NCBI GenBank assembly: GCA_949499045.1
Contig: CATEEE010000053.1
Coordinates: 1 to 16,973 of the forward strand
Length of the DNA: 16,973 bases
Direction of reading: 5' to 3'
Source of the DNA: Marinobacterium sp. xm-d-530
GTDB lineage: Bacteria > Pseudomonadota > Gammaproteobacteria > Pseudomonadales > Balneatricaceae
In this document: positions 6,987-14,808 of the stretch, piece after piece
Numbering within the stretch: the stretch's first letter is position 1
Layout of the letters: every line of letters starts with the position of its first letter
Translations under genes and position numbers: made by a program
Notes under the pieces: model-generated
The model's input: the letters and a program-made list of their open reading frames with translations, nothing else
The model's database searches: none
Told to the model about the DNA's origin: nothing

Positions 6987-7526
6987 ATGGAAAAAGCCTA
7001 CGAAAACATCATTGAAGCGATTGGCGAAGATCTAAACCGCGAAGGCTTGTTAGATACGCCAAAACGCGCTGCAAAGGCGATGAAGTTTCTGACCAAAGGC
7101 TACGAGCAGTCACTCGAAGAGGTTGTTAACGGTGCGCTTTTCCCATCCGACAACTCTGAAATGGTGCTCGTGAAAAACATTGAGATCTACTCAATGTGTG
7201 AACACCACCTTCTCCCTTTCATTGGCAAAGCCCACGTTGCCTACATCCCCCAGGGTAAAGTGATTGGCCTTTCGAAAATAGCACGTATCGTCGATATGTA
7301 CGCACGCCGTCTTCAGATCCAAGAGAACATGACTAAAGAGATTGCCGAGGCCCTGCAAGAGGTAACCGGCGCACTGGGGGTAGGTGTTGTCATTGAAGCG
7401 CAACACATGTGCATGATGATGCGCGGTGTCGAGAAGCAAAATGCGATGATGAAGACATCTATGATGCTTGGCAGCTTCCGCTCTAATCCAGCTACACGTG
7501 CTGAATTTCTGTCACTGGTAAACTAA
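6987..7526 (+). CDS. folE: GTP cyclohydrolase I
   Basis: Zinc enzyme that opens and rearranges GTP to 7,8-dihydroneopterin triphosphate, the first step of tetrahydrofolate synthesis and also the entry to queuosine. The 179-residue protein is shorter than the E. coli one (222) only at the N-terminus, which is common in this family. Zinc ligands are visible as Cys71 and His74 in MCEHHLLPF and Cys142 in EAQHMCMMMRGVEK, equivalent to E. coli Cys110, His113 and Cys181. GKVIGLSKIARIVDMYARRLQIQE is the conserved substrate-site helix region, and SNPATRAEFLSL is the usual C-terminus. The ATG at 6987 follows AAGGA by 11 bases. It lies downstream of smrB on the same strand and is convergent with the DUF4892-like gene, with an inverted repeat in the gap. 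Confidence 0.97.
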   Translation: MEKAYENIIEAIGEDLNREGLLDTPKRAAKAMKFLTKGYEQSLEEVVNGALFPSDNSEMVLVKNIEIYSMCEHHLLPFIGKAHVAYIPQGKVIGLSKIARIVDMYARRLQIQENMTKEIAEALQEVTGALGVGVVIEAQHMCMMMRGVEKQNAMMKTSMMLGSFRSNPATRAEFLSLVN

Positions 7527-7534
7527 TCACATTG

Positions 7535-7569
7535 ACCCTGGTATCTGACTTCCTGTCTGTCACCAGGGT
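7535..7569. terminator. Inverted repeat between convergent folE and DUF4892-like genes, possible weak bidirectional terminator
   Basis: ACCCTGGT (7535-7542) and ACCAGGGT (7562-7569) are perfect eight-base complements separated by 19 bases. The element fills the 49-base gap between two convergent stop codons, the usual place for a shared terminator. The loop is long and no strong T-run follows on either strand, so efficiency is doubtful. Confidence 0.4.
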
Positions 7570-7575
7570 AGTGCT

Positions 7576-8412
7576 TTACTTCGCAATCACGACCAATGCG
7601 GATTGATCTGCACCCAGCACACTGGGAGCCAATGCTCCTAAGCCATGCGCCTCAAACTGGTCGACTCTCACTCCCGCCCTGTCAACAAGATAAGACGCTA
7701 CACGCTCAGCTAAGCGCTTAGACTCCTGTTCCGCAATACCCTGATCAATGCCCTGTTGATGCCCCACTATTCGAATAGGCGAGCTGTTCTTCTGTAGGTG
7801 ATCAGCTAACAACTTGAGGGTTGGCTCATCTGTATCTGGGAGCTTAACCCAACCTCGATCAACCAATAACTCTAACCAAGGTACCGCCTGTTCAGCTTCA
7901 GTGATTTGATCTAGGTGCAAATAGACTCGTCGGTTACCGCGTCTTACCGCATAAGCGGCAAGATATTGGTCATCCAGCTCAGCAGCAAAATAGCGCTGAT
8001 AATCGTCACGACCATAGAGGTCGGCATTATTAAATAGATCATTCGCCCAGATATTACTGGTTCCGCAATCGCGACCCTCACACTCAAAAAGGATCTCCCC
8101 TTTCTGAGAGATCACCTGATCTCGAAGGCGCTGTAACAGCTCATTGGGATCAAATGATTTGGGCATCTCCCAAGTTGTTCGCGTCAGTTGACCGGAAAGT
8201 TGCTGCTCCTTATCAATACGGACATCTCGATTAATTTTAACGACAGCGCCTAAAGGAAAACGGTAATTACGAACAGTCTGGGCTGTCTGTTTGTCGAGCT
8301 CAGCGGACTGATCAATAATGATGCCCTTTGGCAGTGGGGCCGCTTCATTGGCAAACGCCATGGAAGAGAATAGAAACAGAGGTAACACTCGCAGTAACAC
8401 TAACCTAATCAT
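7576..8412 (-). CDS. DUF4892-like envelope protein with OmpA-like C-terminus
   Basis: Exported protein of unknown function. Residues 1-21 form a signal peptide (MIRLVLLRVLPLFLFSSMAFA) with an AFA cleavage site before NEAAP, so the mature protein is periplasmic or outer-membrane associated. The body resembles the DUF4892 family of pseudomonads, with a compact cysteine pair in FECEGRDCGTSNIWAND suggesting a disulfide. The last 80 residues look like an OmpA peptidoglycan-binding domain: IRIVGHQQG, then SKRLAERVASYLVDRAGV and FEAHGLGALAP, although some of the usual peptidoglycan-contact residues are not obvious. It is 278 residues long and last of a seven-gene minus-strand run, 13 bases after the alpha/beta hydrolase gene; in Pseudomonas, as remembered, a hydrolase and a DUF4892 gene are also adjacent. 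The family call rests on remembered features, not a search. Confidence 0.75.
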   Translation of the reverse strand: MIRLVLLRVLPLFLFSSMAFANEAAPLPKGIIIDQSAELDKQTAQTVRNYRFPLGAVVKINRDVRIDKEQQLSGQLTRTTWEMPKSFDPNELLQRLRDQVISQKGEILFECEGRDCGTSNIWANDLFNNADLYGRDDYQRYFAAELDDQYLAAYAVRRGNRRVYLHLDQITEAEQAVPWLELLVDRGWVKLPDTDEPTLKLLADHLQKNSSPIRIVGHQQGIDQGIAEQESKRLAERVASYLVDRAGVRVDQFEAHGLGALAPSVLGADQSALVVIAK

Positions 8413-8425
8413 TCAATACACTCAC

Positions 8426-9274
8426 TCAACCAAAAAACTCATTAAATGTCGCAGCCATCAATGGCACAACCTCATCCTCTAAGTGTAGATGATGCCCACC
8501 AGGCATCCATCTGAACTTACTATTTTTTACGAAGGGTAAGCGTGCTTGGGTCAGCTCCTGACTCAAACCTGATTGCCCTGCAATCACCATAACCTGCGAC
8601 TCTATTCGAGCAAGAGCACTACAAACCTGCTCCTCAGTTAAGCGCACTGAAGAGCGCAGTTTAAGTCTGGGATCTACACGCATTCTAAGCTCACCATTGG
8701 GCAGTTGCTCACTACTGCGCACGACCAAACGCTCGGCCGCATCCAAGGGAACAGGAAAGCGACCGGTTGCTCTTAACTTCGTCAGCAACCCTTTGGATTT
8801 GGGGGAGGCCTGTTTTTGGTTCGATAAATTATCCGTAATCGACTGGCTTAAATTCTCGCTAAATTGCTCTGGTGAATGGGTAAACGGAGCTAGATTTTCA
8901 ATCAAGCCAAGCATCAACACCTGATCAGGGAACGCCCCCGCGTAAAGTGAAGCCACACCGGCTCCAAGGGAGTGCGCCAGTATCCGAATTGCTCCCTCGG
9001 GTTGAAGTTGACACTTCACCGCATGAAGATCCTCAACATAGCCCCAAATGGGATAGCCCGAATCAGCACTGCGCCAGTCCGATTGCCCATGACCCGCCAT
9101 ATCGATTGCAACGACGCGAAAACCGCACAAGAGCGGCGCTAATTTATAGTAACTCTCAGCGTTATCTAACCAACCATGCAGTGCTAAGATCAAAGGTTGA
9201 TCATCATCACCCCACTGCAGCGCCGTAATGGTTCGGTTGTGTACGCTAAAGCTAAGCTCTTTTGGATTAATCAT
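8426..9274 (-). CDS. Alpha/beta-fold hydrolase
   Basis: Cytosolic serine hydrolase of the alpha/beta-hydrolase superfamily, 282 residues, substrate unknown. LALHGWLDNAESYYKLAPLL (30-49) is the oxyanion-hole region (HGW), VVAIDMAGHGQSD (54-66) follows strand 4, and ILAHSLGAGVASL (98-110) is the nucleophile elbow with Ser102. GGHHLHLED (259-267) supplies the catalytic histidine near the C-terminus. HGWLDN and GGHHLHLE resemble the SERHL / MEST-like subgroup of small esterases. The usual acid after strand 7 is not plain (VIAGQSGLS stands there), so the acid may come from another strand. It has no signal peptide. It lies 30 bases after sixA and 13 before the DUF4892-like gene in one operon. The Shine-Dalgarno match at the ATG is poor. 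Confidence 0.85.
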   Translation of the reverse strand: MINPKELSFSVHNRTITALQWGDDDQPLILALHGWLDNAESYYKLAPLLCGFRVVAIDMAGHGQSDWRSADSGYPIWGYVEDLHAVKCQLQPEGAIRILAHSLGAGVASLYAGAFPDQVLMLGLIENLAPFTHSPEQFSENLSQSITDNLSNQKQASPKSKGLLTKLRATGRFPVPLDAAERLVVRSSEQLPNGELRMRVDPRLKLRSSVRLTEEQVCSALARIESQVMVIAGQSGLSQELTQARLPFVKNSKFRWMPGGHHLHLEDEVVPLMAATFNEFFG

Positions 9275-9304
9275 GCCGACATCAAGAAGTGAAAAGCCCT
9301 TGAA

Positions 9305-9760
9305 TCAGAGCTGATGAGTAAACTGAGCAATGGAGCGACCTAACCCAGCTGCTGGAAGATCGCAATCGATCACCTCAAGCTGGGCTGGCATAAACCCAAT
9401 CCCAAAGCGACTTTCACCCTCTACGAGCGAACTGTATAGGCGACCGACCAGTGGCATATGTGTTACCAATAAAACCGTGCTCTCATCAGGTAGTAATTGA
9501 AGATAGTTTAACACGGTCTCGGGATCACCCTCAGGTGTAATCAGATCAAGAAGAGTGCCCTTCTGACTGGGCAATAGAATGGATAATGTCTGCTGAGTAC
9601 GCTGATAGGGGCTGACAAAGATATGGGTCACTTCATCTAAATAGGGTTGCAGTCTTTCGGGGCAATTACGAAGTGACGCCTCGCCATAGGGCGTTAACTG
9701 ACGTGATTCATCAGGGAAGCCTGGGGTAGCTTCTGCATGACGCATCAGTAGGATTCGCAT
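9305..9760 (-). CDS. sixA: Phosphohistidine phosphatase SixA
   Basis: Small histidine phosphatase that removes phosphate from phosphohistidine residues. E. coli SixA acts on the nitrogen phosphotransferase system protein NPr, and was earlier assigned to the ArcB phosphotransfer domain. The 151-residue protein is a bare catalytic domain: RHAE at 7-10 with the phosphoryl-accepting His8, SPYQRTQQT with Arg54, and VTHMPLVGRL with His101. There is no signal peptide or extra domain, as in the family (about 160 residues). The ATG at 9760 sits 2 bases after the gpsA stop with no evident Shine-Dalgarno sequence of its own, so translation is probably coupled to gpsA. I can see no nitrogen-PTS gene in the window. 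Confidence 0.92.
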   Translation of the reverse strand: MRILLMRHAEATPGFPDESRQLTPYGEASLRNCPERLQPYLDEVTHIFVSPYQRTQQTLSILLPSQKGTLLDLITPEGDPETVLNYLQLLPDESTVLLVTHMPLVGRLYSSLVEGESRFGIGFMPAQLEVIDCDLPAAGLGRSIAQFTHQL

Positions 9761-9762
9761 GA

Positions 9763-10785
9763 TCAGGAGCCCGAAAGCGTAAACTCTACATCGGCACTGT
9801 GAGCACCTTCCATCATCTTTCCGATGACCACTTTGACCGGAGCATCATTAAAGACCACCTCGTAAAGACCTCGCACCAGCGGCATATAGACATCTTGCTG
9901 CTCCGCATGCTCACTCACCAATTTCAGTGTATTGACGCCCTCAGCGACCTCACCCAATTCGGCGACCGCTTGATCCAAAGATTTACCCTGGCCCAATGCA
10001 TAACCGACTCGATAATTACGAGAGAGTGGTGATAGACAGGTCACGACCAAGTCACCAACACCCGCCAAACCAAGGAAAGTTAATGGATTAGCACCCATAC
10101 TCACCGCAAGACGACTCATCTCAGCAAGAGAGCGAGTAATCAACATACTTTTGGTGTTTTCACCCATACCCAATGCTGCACTCATACCGGAAGCAATGGC
10201 ATAGATGTTCTTCAAAGTGCCACCGAGTTCAACACCGAATGTGTCACCACTGGCGTAAACACGGAAATAGCTCGACTGCAGAAGATCTTGAACCGTCACT
10301 CGGAGATTTTCATCGGTGCTCGCAATAACCGTAGCAGTTAGTTCACGTTTGGCAATCTCTTTTGCCAAGTTAGGACCGCTAATCACACCAGAGCGATGAT
10401 CCGGACACTCCTGCTCCAGAATTTGACTCATTAAGCTGAAGCTAACGGCCTCGATGCCTTTAGTCGTACTGACAATCAATTGGTCCATTTTGAGGTAGGG
10501 TTTAGCTTCATTGAGAACCGCACGAAAACCACTACTAGGGATCGCAATAAAGACAACCTGAGCATCTTTCAGTGCCGATTCAATATCATCGGTTGCCGAC
10601 AAAGAATCAGCCAATGGGTAATTTGGCACATAACGATCATTGCAGCGTTTCTGATTAATATCATTGGCCAGTTCAGAACGACGCACCCACAGTGAGGTCG
10701 GGATACCCTTCTCAGCTGTCATATTGGCGATGACTGTGCCGAAACTACCCCCACCTAACACGGCAACCTTAGTGACTGTTTGCAT
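9763..10785 (-). CDS. gpsA: Glycerol-3-phosphate dehydrogenase [NAD(P)+]
   Basis: Cytosolic enzyme that reduces dihydroxyacetone phosphate to sn-glycerol 3-phosphate, the backbone for phospholipid synthesis. The 340 residues match the family (about 335). The Rossmann loop is VAVLGGGSFGT (7-17). VFIAIPSSGFRAVL marks the end of the nucleotide domain and STTKGIE the following conserved turn. ISGPNLAKEIAKRELTA is the substrate-binding segment, and ELGGTLKNIYAIASGM carries the catalytic lysine. FLGLAGVGDLVVTCLSPLSRN is the signature of the C-terminal helical domain. The ATG at 10785 is preceded by AGGTAGAG. It lies 9 bases after the small membrane gene and 2 before sixA, inside the long minus-strand run. 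Confidence 0.97.
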   Translation of the reverse strand: MQTVTKVAVLGGGSFGTVIANMTAEKGIPTSLWVRRSELANDINQKRCNDRYVPNYPLADSLSATDDIESALKDAQVVFIAIPSSGFRAVLNEAKPYLKMDQLIVSTTKGIEAVSFSLMSQILEQECPDHRSGVISGPNLAKEIAKRELTATVIASTDENLRVTVQDLLQSSYFRVYASGDTFGVELGGTLKNIYAIASGMSAALGMGENTKSMLITRSLAEMSRLAVSMGANPLTFLGLAGVGDLVVTCLSPLSRNYRVGYALGQGKSLDQAVAELGEVAEGVNTLKLVSEHAEQQDVYMPLVRGLYEVVFNDAPVKVVIGKMMEGAHSADVEFTLSGS

Positions 10786-10794
10786 TATCTCTAC

Positions 10795-11004
10795 CTAACC
10801 TAAGGAGTCTAAAATTCGTTCAACCAACTTGAACAACATCGCAATCACATACCAAGAGGTGATCGCTGCAACGAGAAATAGGATCAGTTGAACCAGATCT
10901 CCACTGTTGCTGAAGCCTAGCAAGCCAATGACTGCAAAAAACGCACTGACAATCATGGAAACTATTTTTTGAATACCCGCTAGGCCGTGACGATCCTCGC
11001 TCAT
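10795..11004 (-). CDS. Small two-helix membrane protein of unknown function
   Basis: I do not recognise this 69-residue protein. After a charged N-terminus (MSEDRHGLAGIQK) two hydrophobic segments follow, about residues 14-31 (IVSMIVSAFFAVIGLLGF) and 37-57 (LVQLILFLVAAIT...YVIAML), joined by a short polar turn FSNSGD. An amphipathic tail, FKLVERILDSLG, closes it. This predicts a small inner-membrane hairpin with both ends probably in the cytoplasm. Its ATG overlaps the stop codon of rhlB (TAATG), a strong sign of translational coupling, and gpsA starts 9 bases later. In Pseudomonas a small membrane gene (DUF4389) precedes gpsA as I recall, but the sequences do not look alike. The tight spacing and lack of stops support a real gene. 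Confidence 0.72.
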   Translation of the reverse strand: MSEDRHGLAGIQKIVSMIVSAFFAVIGLLGFSNSGDLVQLILFLVAAITSWYVIAMLFKLVERILDSLG

Positions 11005-12578
11005 TAACTGCGAGACTCCTTATCGCTACTCTCTTCTGTAATATCTAAATCCAGCTGTTCTTCGCTTAATTCGGCAGATGCTTCAAGTGGTAACACATCA
11101 ATCTCACCAGCCGTCTCTTCTGATGAAACGTCAGTTAGCTCAACTGACTCATTTGCTACCGGCTCTTCAGCGACTGGAGCGTCAACCGTTTCTGTTTCAA
11201 TAGCATCCATTTCATTAGGCGCAGATTCAACACTCTCTTCCACGGTCACACTGCTGGGATCTACCAACAACTCCGCTTCAGGGTGAATACAGTTCAACTT
11301 AACACCTGTCATCGATTCAATGTCAGGGATCAGGAAGGAATCATCTTCACAGGCAAAACAGATCGATTCACCTGTTGCCCCTGCACGACCGGTTCGACCA
11401 ATACGGTGAACGTAGTCATCTGCATCTTCAGGAAGCTGATAGTTAACAACGTGGCTTACACCATCAATATGAATACCGCGGCCTGCAACGTCGGTAGCGA
11501 CTAACACTTCGATCTTGCCACTGCGGAAACCCTCTAGGGTTTTGATGCGTTTATTCTGTGGAATCTCACCTGACATCATAGCCGCTTTAACACCGTCCTT
11601 TTCTAGACGCTCTGCCAATTTACGTGTCTCATGACGACGGTTACAGAATACAATCGCTTTCTCAACGCCATTGATGCGTAGATAGTTGCGCAGCAAGTTG
11701 TACTTCTCATCACTTGAGACAAGAAATACCGTTTGAGAAACATTATCCGTTGTTTGATGCTCTGATTCGATCTCAATAGTGACAGGATCACGTGTCCACT
11801 GTGCCGCCAAACGCATGATCTCATCGGTGAAGGTTGCACTGTAGAGCAGTGTTTGACGTTCAGCCCCTTTACGTGGAGTTGAACGAATGATGGTACGAAC
11901 ATCAGGGATGAAGCCCATGCTCAACATGCGATCCGCTTCATCTAGCACCAACACCTCTACGTTGTAGAGATCAATATCCTGATTTCTAACGAAATCGATC
12001 AAACGACCCGGTGTTGCCACCAATATATCGACAGGCGCTTTTGCTAGTGCAGCTCGCTGTACGTCATAGTCCATGCCGCCTACCAGTGAGACGATGCTTA
12101 GACCAGTATATTTACATAGACCATCTGCATCGGCTGCAATTTGAAGCGCCAATTCGCGTGTTGGAGCAATGATCAACGCACGCGGCTCACCCTTACGAGG
12201 CTCAACATCTAGCTTAAAGTCGAGTAGATCGGTAATGATCCCGATCAGAAATGCGGCGGTTTTACCGGTACCCGTCTGAGCTTTACCAATGATGTCACGG
12301 CCTTGCAGTGCAGGCTTGATGGTTGCCGCTTGAATCGGTGTTGCGTACTCAAAACCAAGTTCATGAATACCGCGCATCAAAGAGTCGGGTAGATAAAAAT
12401 CGTGGAATCGATCTTTATCGTCTTGTGGCTCCACAACAAACTGATCAAGGCTCCACTCTTGCGAGCGACGAGGCTTATCATCACGGGTTTTGCGGGGACG
12501 ACGGCGCTGATTACGGCGGCGCTTATCATTTGAATCTTGGTTATCTTGTTGCTGTTCTGGATTTGTTTCTGTAGTCAA
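11004..12578 (-). CDS. rhlB: DEAD-box RNA helicase, RhlB-like
   Basis: ATP-dependent RNA helicase; E. coli RhlB unwinds structured RNA for the RNase E degradosome. The 524-residue protein has a basic N-terminal tail (about 1-38, rich in arginine), a two-domain helicase core (about 55-430) and an acidic C-terminal tail (about 435-524). Motifs in order are the Q-motif region LGFEYATPIQ, AQTGTGKT (100-107), PTRELA (139-144), TPGR (189-192), DEAD (213-216), SAT (247-249), ATDVAGRGI (361-369) and HRIGRTGR (391-398). FHDFYLPDSLMRGIHELGF matches RhlB better than RhlE or DeaD. The start is a TTG at 12578 with GAGAG upstream; no ATG lies before the core in this frame. It follows dinG by 24 bases and overlaps the next gene by one base. 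Confidence 0.9.
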   Translation of the reverse strand: MTTETNPEQQQDNQDSNDKRRRNQRRRPRKTRDDKPRRSQEWSLDQFVVEPQDDKDRFHDFYLPDSLMRGIHELGFEYATPIQAATIKPALQGRDIIGKAQTGTGKTAAFLIGIITDLLDFKLDVEPRKGEPRALIIAPTRELALQIAADADGLCKYTGLSIVSLVGGMDYDVQRAALAKAPVDILVATPGRLIDFVRNQDIDLYNVEVLVLDEADRMLSMGFIPDVRTIIRSTPRKGAERQTLLYSATFTDEIMRLAAQWTRDPVTIEIESEHQTTDNVSQTVFLVSSDEKYNLLRNYLRINGVEKAIVFCNRRHETRKLAERLEKDGVKAAMMSGEIPQNKRIKTLEGFRSGKIEVLVATDVAGRGIHIDGVSHVVNYQLPEDADDYVHRIGRTGRAGATGESICFACEDDSFLIPDIESMTGVKLNCIHPEAELLVDPSSVTVEESVESAPNEMDAIETETVDAPVAEEPVANESVELTDVSSEETAGEIDVLPLEASAELSEEQLDLDITEESSDKESRS

Positions 12579-12602
12579 AATCAGGATCTCTCAATCAATA
12601 GA

Positions 12603-14720
12603 TCATTCAAAATTTCGCGCAAAAGGAGGAAGCGCATCGATCAACTGCTGTCCGTAACGACGAGTTACTACACGTCTATCAAGAAGGACAACACGACCGG
12701 AATCATTCTCCGTGCGCAGTAATCTGCCTGCCGCTTGAGTTAGTTTTATAGAGGCTGCGGGAACACTTATCTCCATGAAAGGGTTACCACCGCGGGCTTC
12801 TATCCACTCAGCCAAGGTTGCATCCACAGGATCATCTGGAACGCTGAAAGGCAACTTGGTAATGATAACATCTTTTAGGTAGTGACCGGGTAGATCTACA
12901 CCCTCAGCAAATGAAGCCAGTCCAAAAATAACACTGGGCTCGTCACGATCAATTCTCGCTTTGTGCTCAACCAGCATCGCCTGCTTACTGAGTTCACCTT
13001 GAACGGTTAGACGGGACAGAAGCTTTGTATCAATCAACTCTTCGACTCGACGCATTTGGCGCCAAGAGGTGAACAGAACCAAGACCGAGGTTAAGGTCGG
13101 CAACTCCCTGTTCAGCCAATCAGCAATCTCTTCAGTGTGCAGATCCGCTTTGGAGGGGTCGAACTGCATTTTAGGCACATGCAGAACTGCCTTATTGGCA
13201 TAATCAAATGGGCTAGGCATTCGCAAGGCCGGCGTATCCAAAGGCAAACCTAACTGAGTAAAAAGCGAATCAAATCGCCCTAAGGCTGTCAGAGTTGCTG
13301 AGGTTAATACCGCTCCAAAACACTGACCCCAAAGTAGATCTTGAAGATGGTGTTGCGCTGAAACTGGTGCACTGTGGAGTTCAATATCGCGCCCCGCTTC
13401 CGATTCGTGGCGAACCAACCATCTAGCCACTTTATCCTCTTCATTTTCAATATCTTGAGAGAAGCTTCTACAAAGCCACATCATCTTTTGAACGCGACTA
13501 AATTGCGTACTCAATGGCGGTAACCAACGCTCTCCAATCCCCTTATCGAGAGCGGATTCTTCATCTTCCATCGCCCCTTTGAGCGCATTAATAATCTTCT
13601 CTAACTGTGGGTCAACCTGCGATAGAAACTGAGCTAATTCATGGGTAAGGCTAGCTAAACTGTCAGGCACCCTACCTTGCGGATAACGCAATCTGCGTTC
13701 ATCAACCGGCAGTGGCAAGAACTGTTCAGAGACTAAATCATCTAGACGCTGAAGATGTCCTTGAACCACATTAAGGCTCGATTGAATGCGACTGATAGGA
13801 TCTTGCAAAACCAACGCAGAATTCGCTTCATCCAACAACCCTTTCAATTGACGTTCTAGTGTCTTGAACGCCTTCTCACTCCCTTTAACACGCATGGAAA
13901 GTGCAAAGTGATTGGTCGCCTTGTCACTTAGATGATGTCCCTCATCGAAGATGTAGATAGAATCGGCCGGCTCAGGAAGGATTGCTCCCCCGCCTAAAGC
14001 CAAGTCAGCAAGAACCAAATCGTGATTGACCACCAACAGATCCGTTGTCTCAATATCGGCTCTGGCTCGATAGAATGGGCAAGCGTTAAAATGAGCACAG
14101 CGGCGATTGGTACACTGCATATGGTCTGATGTAAGCGGCATCCAAGTCTCGTCGTCAAGGTTACGCTCTAGTTCATCCCGATCCCCTTTCCAACGACCAC
14201 TGGCAAACTCATCCAATAGAGTGCTGTACTCTTTGATCTGCTCTGGCCCTAACACCTGAGCCATCTCGTCTTCGAAAAGAGCAGACTGTGACAGATCCTG
14301 TTGATTATCTAAAAGGGACTCTAATCGACTGACACAAAGGTAGCGCCTACGCCCTTTGGCAATCTCATATTTAAACTCAATACCGGCGTGCTCAGCCAAC
14401 TCAGGAAGATCTTTGAGTAAAAGCTGCTCCTGAAGGGCAACGGTAGCGGTCGAGATAATAAGCGTTTTACCTTTGGCTTGTGCAATCGGAAGAGCCGCTA
14501 ATAGATAAGCGATCGTTTTACCGGTACCCGTACCAGCCTCTACAGCAACCAAATGGTTTTCACCCAAACGCTGACCCGAGTCATCCGACAAGATGCCACC
14601 CAATTGCCGTGCGACCGCTGCAATCATATGCTTTTGTGCATAACGAGCTTTTAGATCGCGGGCATTAAGGAAGGCGCGGTAAGCGGTCTGGATGCTGGTT
14701 TGGGTCTCTTTATTAAGCAC
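12603..14720 (-). CDS. dinG: ATP-dependent DNA helicase DinG (iron-sulfur, SOS-regulated)
   Basis: 5'-3' DNA helicase of the XPD/DinG superfamily 2 branch; it resolves R-loops and other structures when replication meets transcription. The 705 residues compare with 716 in E. coli. Walker A is EAGTGTGKT (61-69), and the DEAH-type box is DEGHHLSD at 259-266. Four cysteines at 129, 203, 208 and 214 have exactly the spacing of the E. coli 4Fe-4S ligands (120, 194, 199, 205). LTSATLTALGRFDS and the late VVTRRYGQQLIDALP are standard motifs of helicase domain 2. The start is GTG at 14720 in the string ATGTG, four bases behind AGGAGG; the overlapping ATG is out of frame and stops after 23 codons. A LexA box overlaps its promoter, so SOS induction is expected. 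It heads the seven-gene run to 7576. Confidence 0.97.
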   Translation of the reverse strand: MLNKETQTSIQTAYRAFLNARDLKARYAQKHMIAAVARQLGGILSDDSGQRLGENHLVAVEAGTGTGKTIAYLLAALPIAQAKGKTLIISTATVALQEQLLLKDLPELAEHAGIEFKYEIAKGRRRYLCVSRLESLLDNQQDLSQSALFEDEMAQVLGPEQIKEYSTLLDEFASGRWKGDRDELERNLDDETWMPLTSDHMQCTNRRCAHFNACPFYRARADIETTDLLVVNHDLVLADLALGGGAILPEPADSIYIFDEGHHLSDKATNHFALSMRVKGSEKAFKTLERQLKGLLDEANSALVLQDPISRIQSSLNVVQGHLQRLDDLVSEQFLPLPVDERRLRYPQGRVPDSLASLTHELAQFLSQVDPQLEKIINALKGAMEDEESALDKGIGERWLPPLSTQFSRVQKMMWLCRSFSQDIENEEDKVARWLVRHESEAGRDIELHSAPVSAQHHLQDLLWGQCFGAVLTSATLTALGRFDSLFTQLGLPLDTPALRMPSPFDYANKAVLHVPKMQFDPSKADLHTEEIADWLNRELPTLTSVLVLFTSWRQMRRVEELIDTKLLSRLTVQGELSKQAMLVEHKARIDRDEPSVIFGLASFAEGVDLPGHYLKDVIITKLPFSVPDDPVDATLAEWIEARGGNPFMEISVPAASIKLTQAAGRLLRTENDSGRVVLLDRRVVTRRYGQQLIDALPPFARNFE

Positions 14721-14724
14721 ATAG

Positions 14725-14730
14725 CCTCCT
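14725..14730 (-). promoter_or_regulatory. dinG ribosome-binding site
   Basis: A full AGGAGG on the minus strand lies four bases before the in-frame GTG and only two before the overlapping out-of-frame ATG. The spacing favours the GTG and so decides the dinG start. Confidence 0.75.
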
Positions 14731-14742
14731 AATCAGTTGGCC

Positions 14743-14771
14743 ATCATACAAAAATACTGGATATACAAACA
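14743..14771 (-). promoter_or_regulatory. dinG promoter
   Basis: On the minus strand TGTTTG (14771-14766) and TATGAT (14748-14743) are separated by 17 bases and match sigma-70 elements. Transcription would begin about 15-20 bases before the dinG GTG, leaving a very short leader that contains the ribosome-binding site. The LexA box at 14757-14772 covers the -35 element and half the spacer, a classical position for repression. Confidence 0.6.
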
Positions 14772-14772
14772 G
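14757..14772. promoter_or_regulatory. LexA box 1 (dinG side)
   Basis: CTGGATATACAAACAG fits the gammaproteobacterial SOS-box rule CTG-N10-CAG with an AT-rich, TATA-like centre. It overlaps the dinG promoter and lies 8 bases upstream of the lexA -35 hexamer. Confidence 0.85.
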
Positions 14773-14779
14773 AAAAAAC

Positions 14780-14808
14780 TTGACGACATTTAATATACTG
14801 TATAAAAA
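14780..14808 (+). promoter_or_regulatory. lexA promoter
   Basis: TTGACG (14780-14785) is a near-consensus -35 element. The -10 element is either TATAAA (14801-14806, 15-base spacer) or TAAAAA (14803-14808, 17-base spacer). Transcription would start at about 14813, roughly 60 bases before the lexA ATG. It is bracketed by LexA boxes, giving autoregulation. Confidence 0.6.

Noticed and set aside
11603..11902. A 99-codon minus-strand frame within rhlB.
   Set aside because: It lies in an alternative frame of the helicase core, whose motifs are intact in the main frame.
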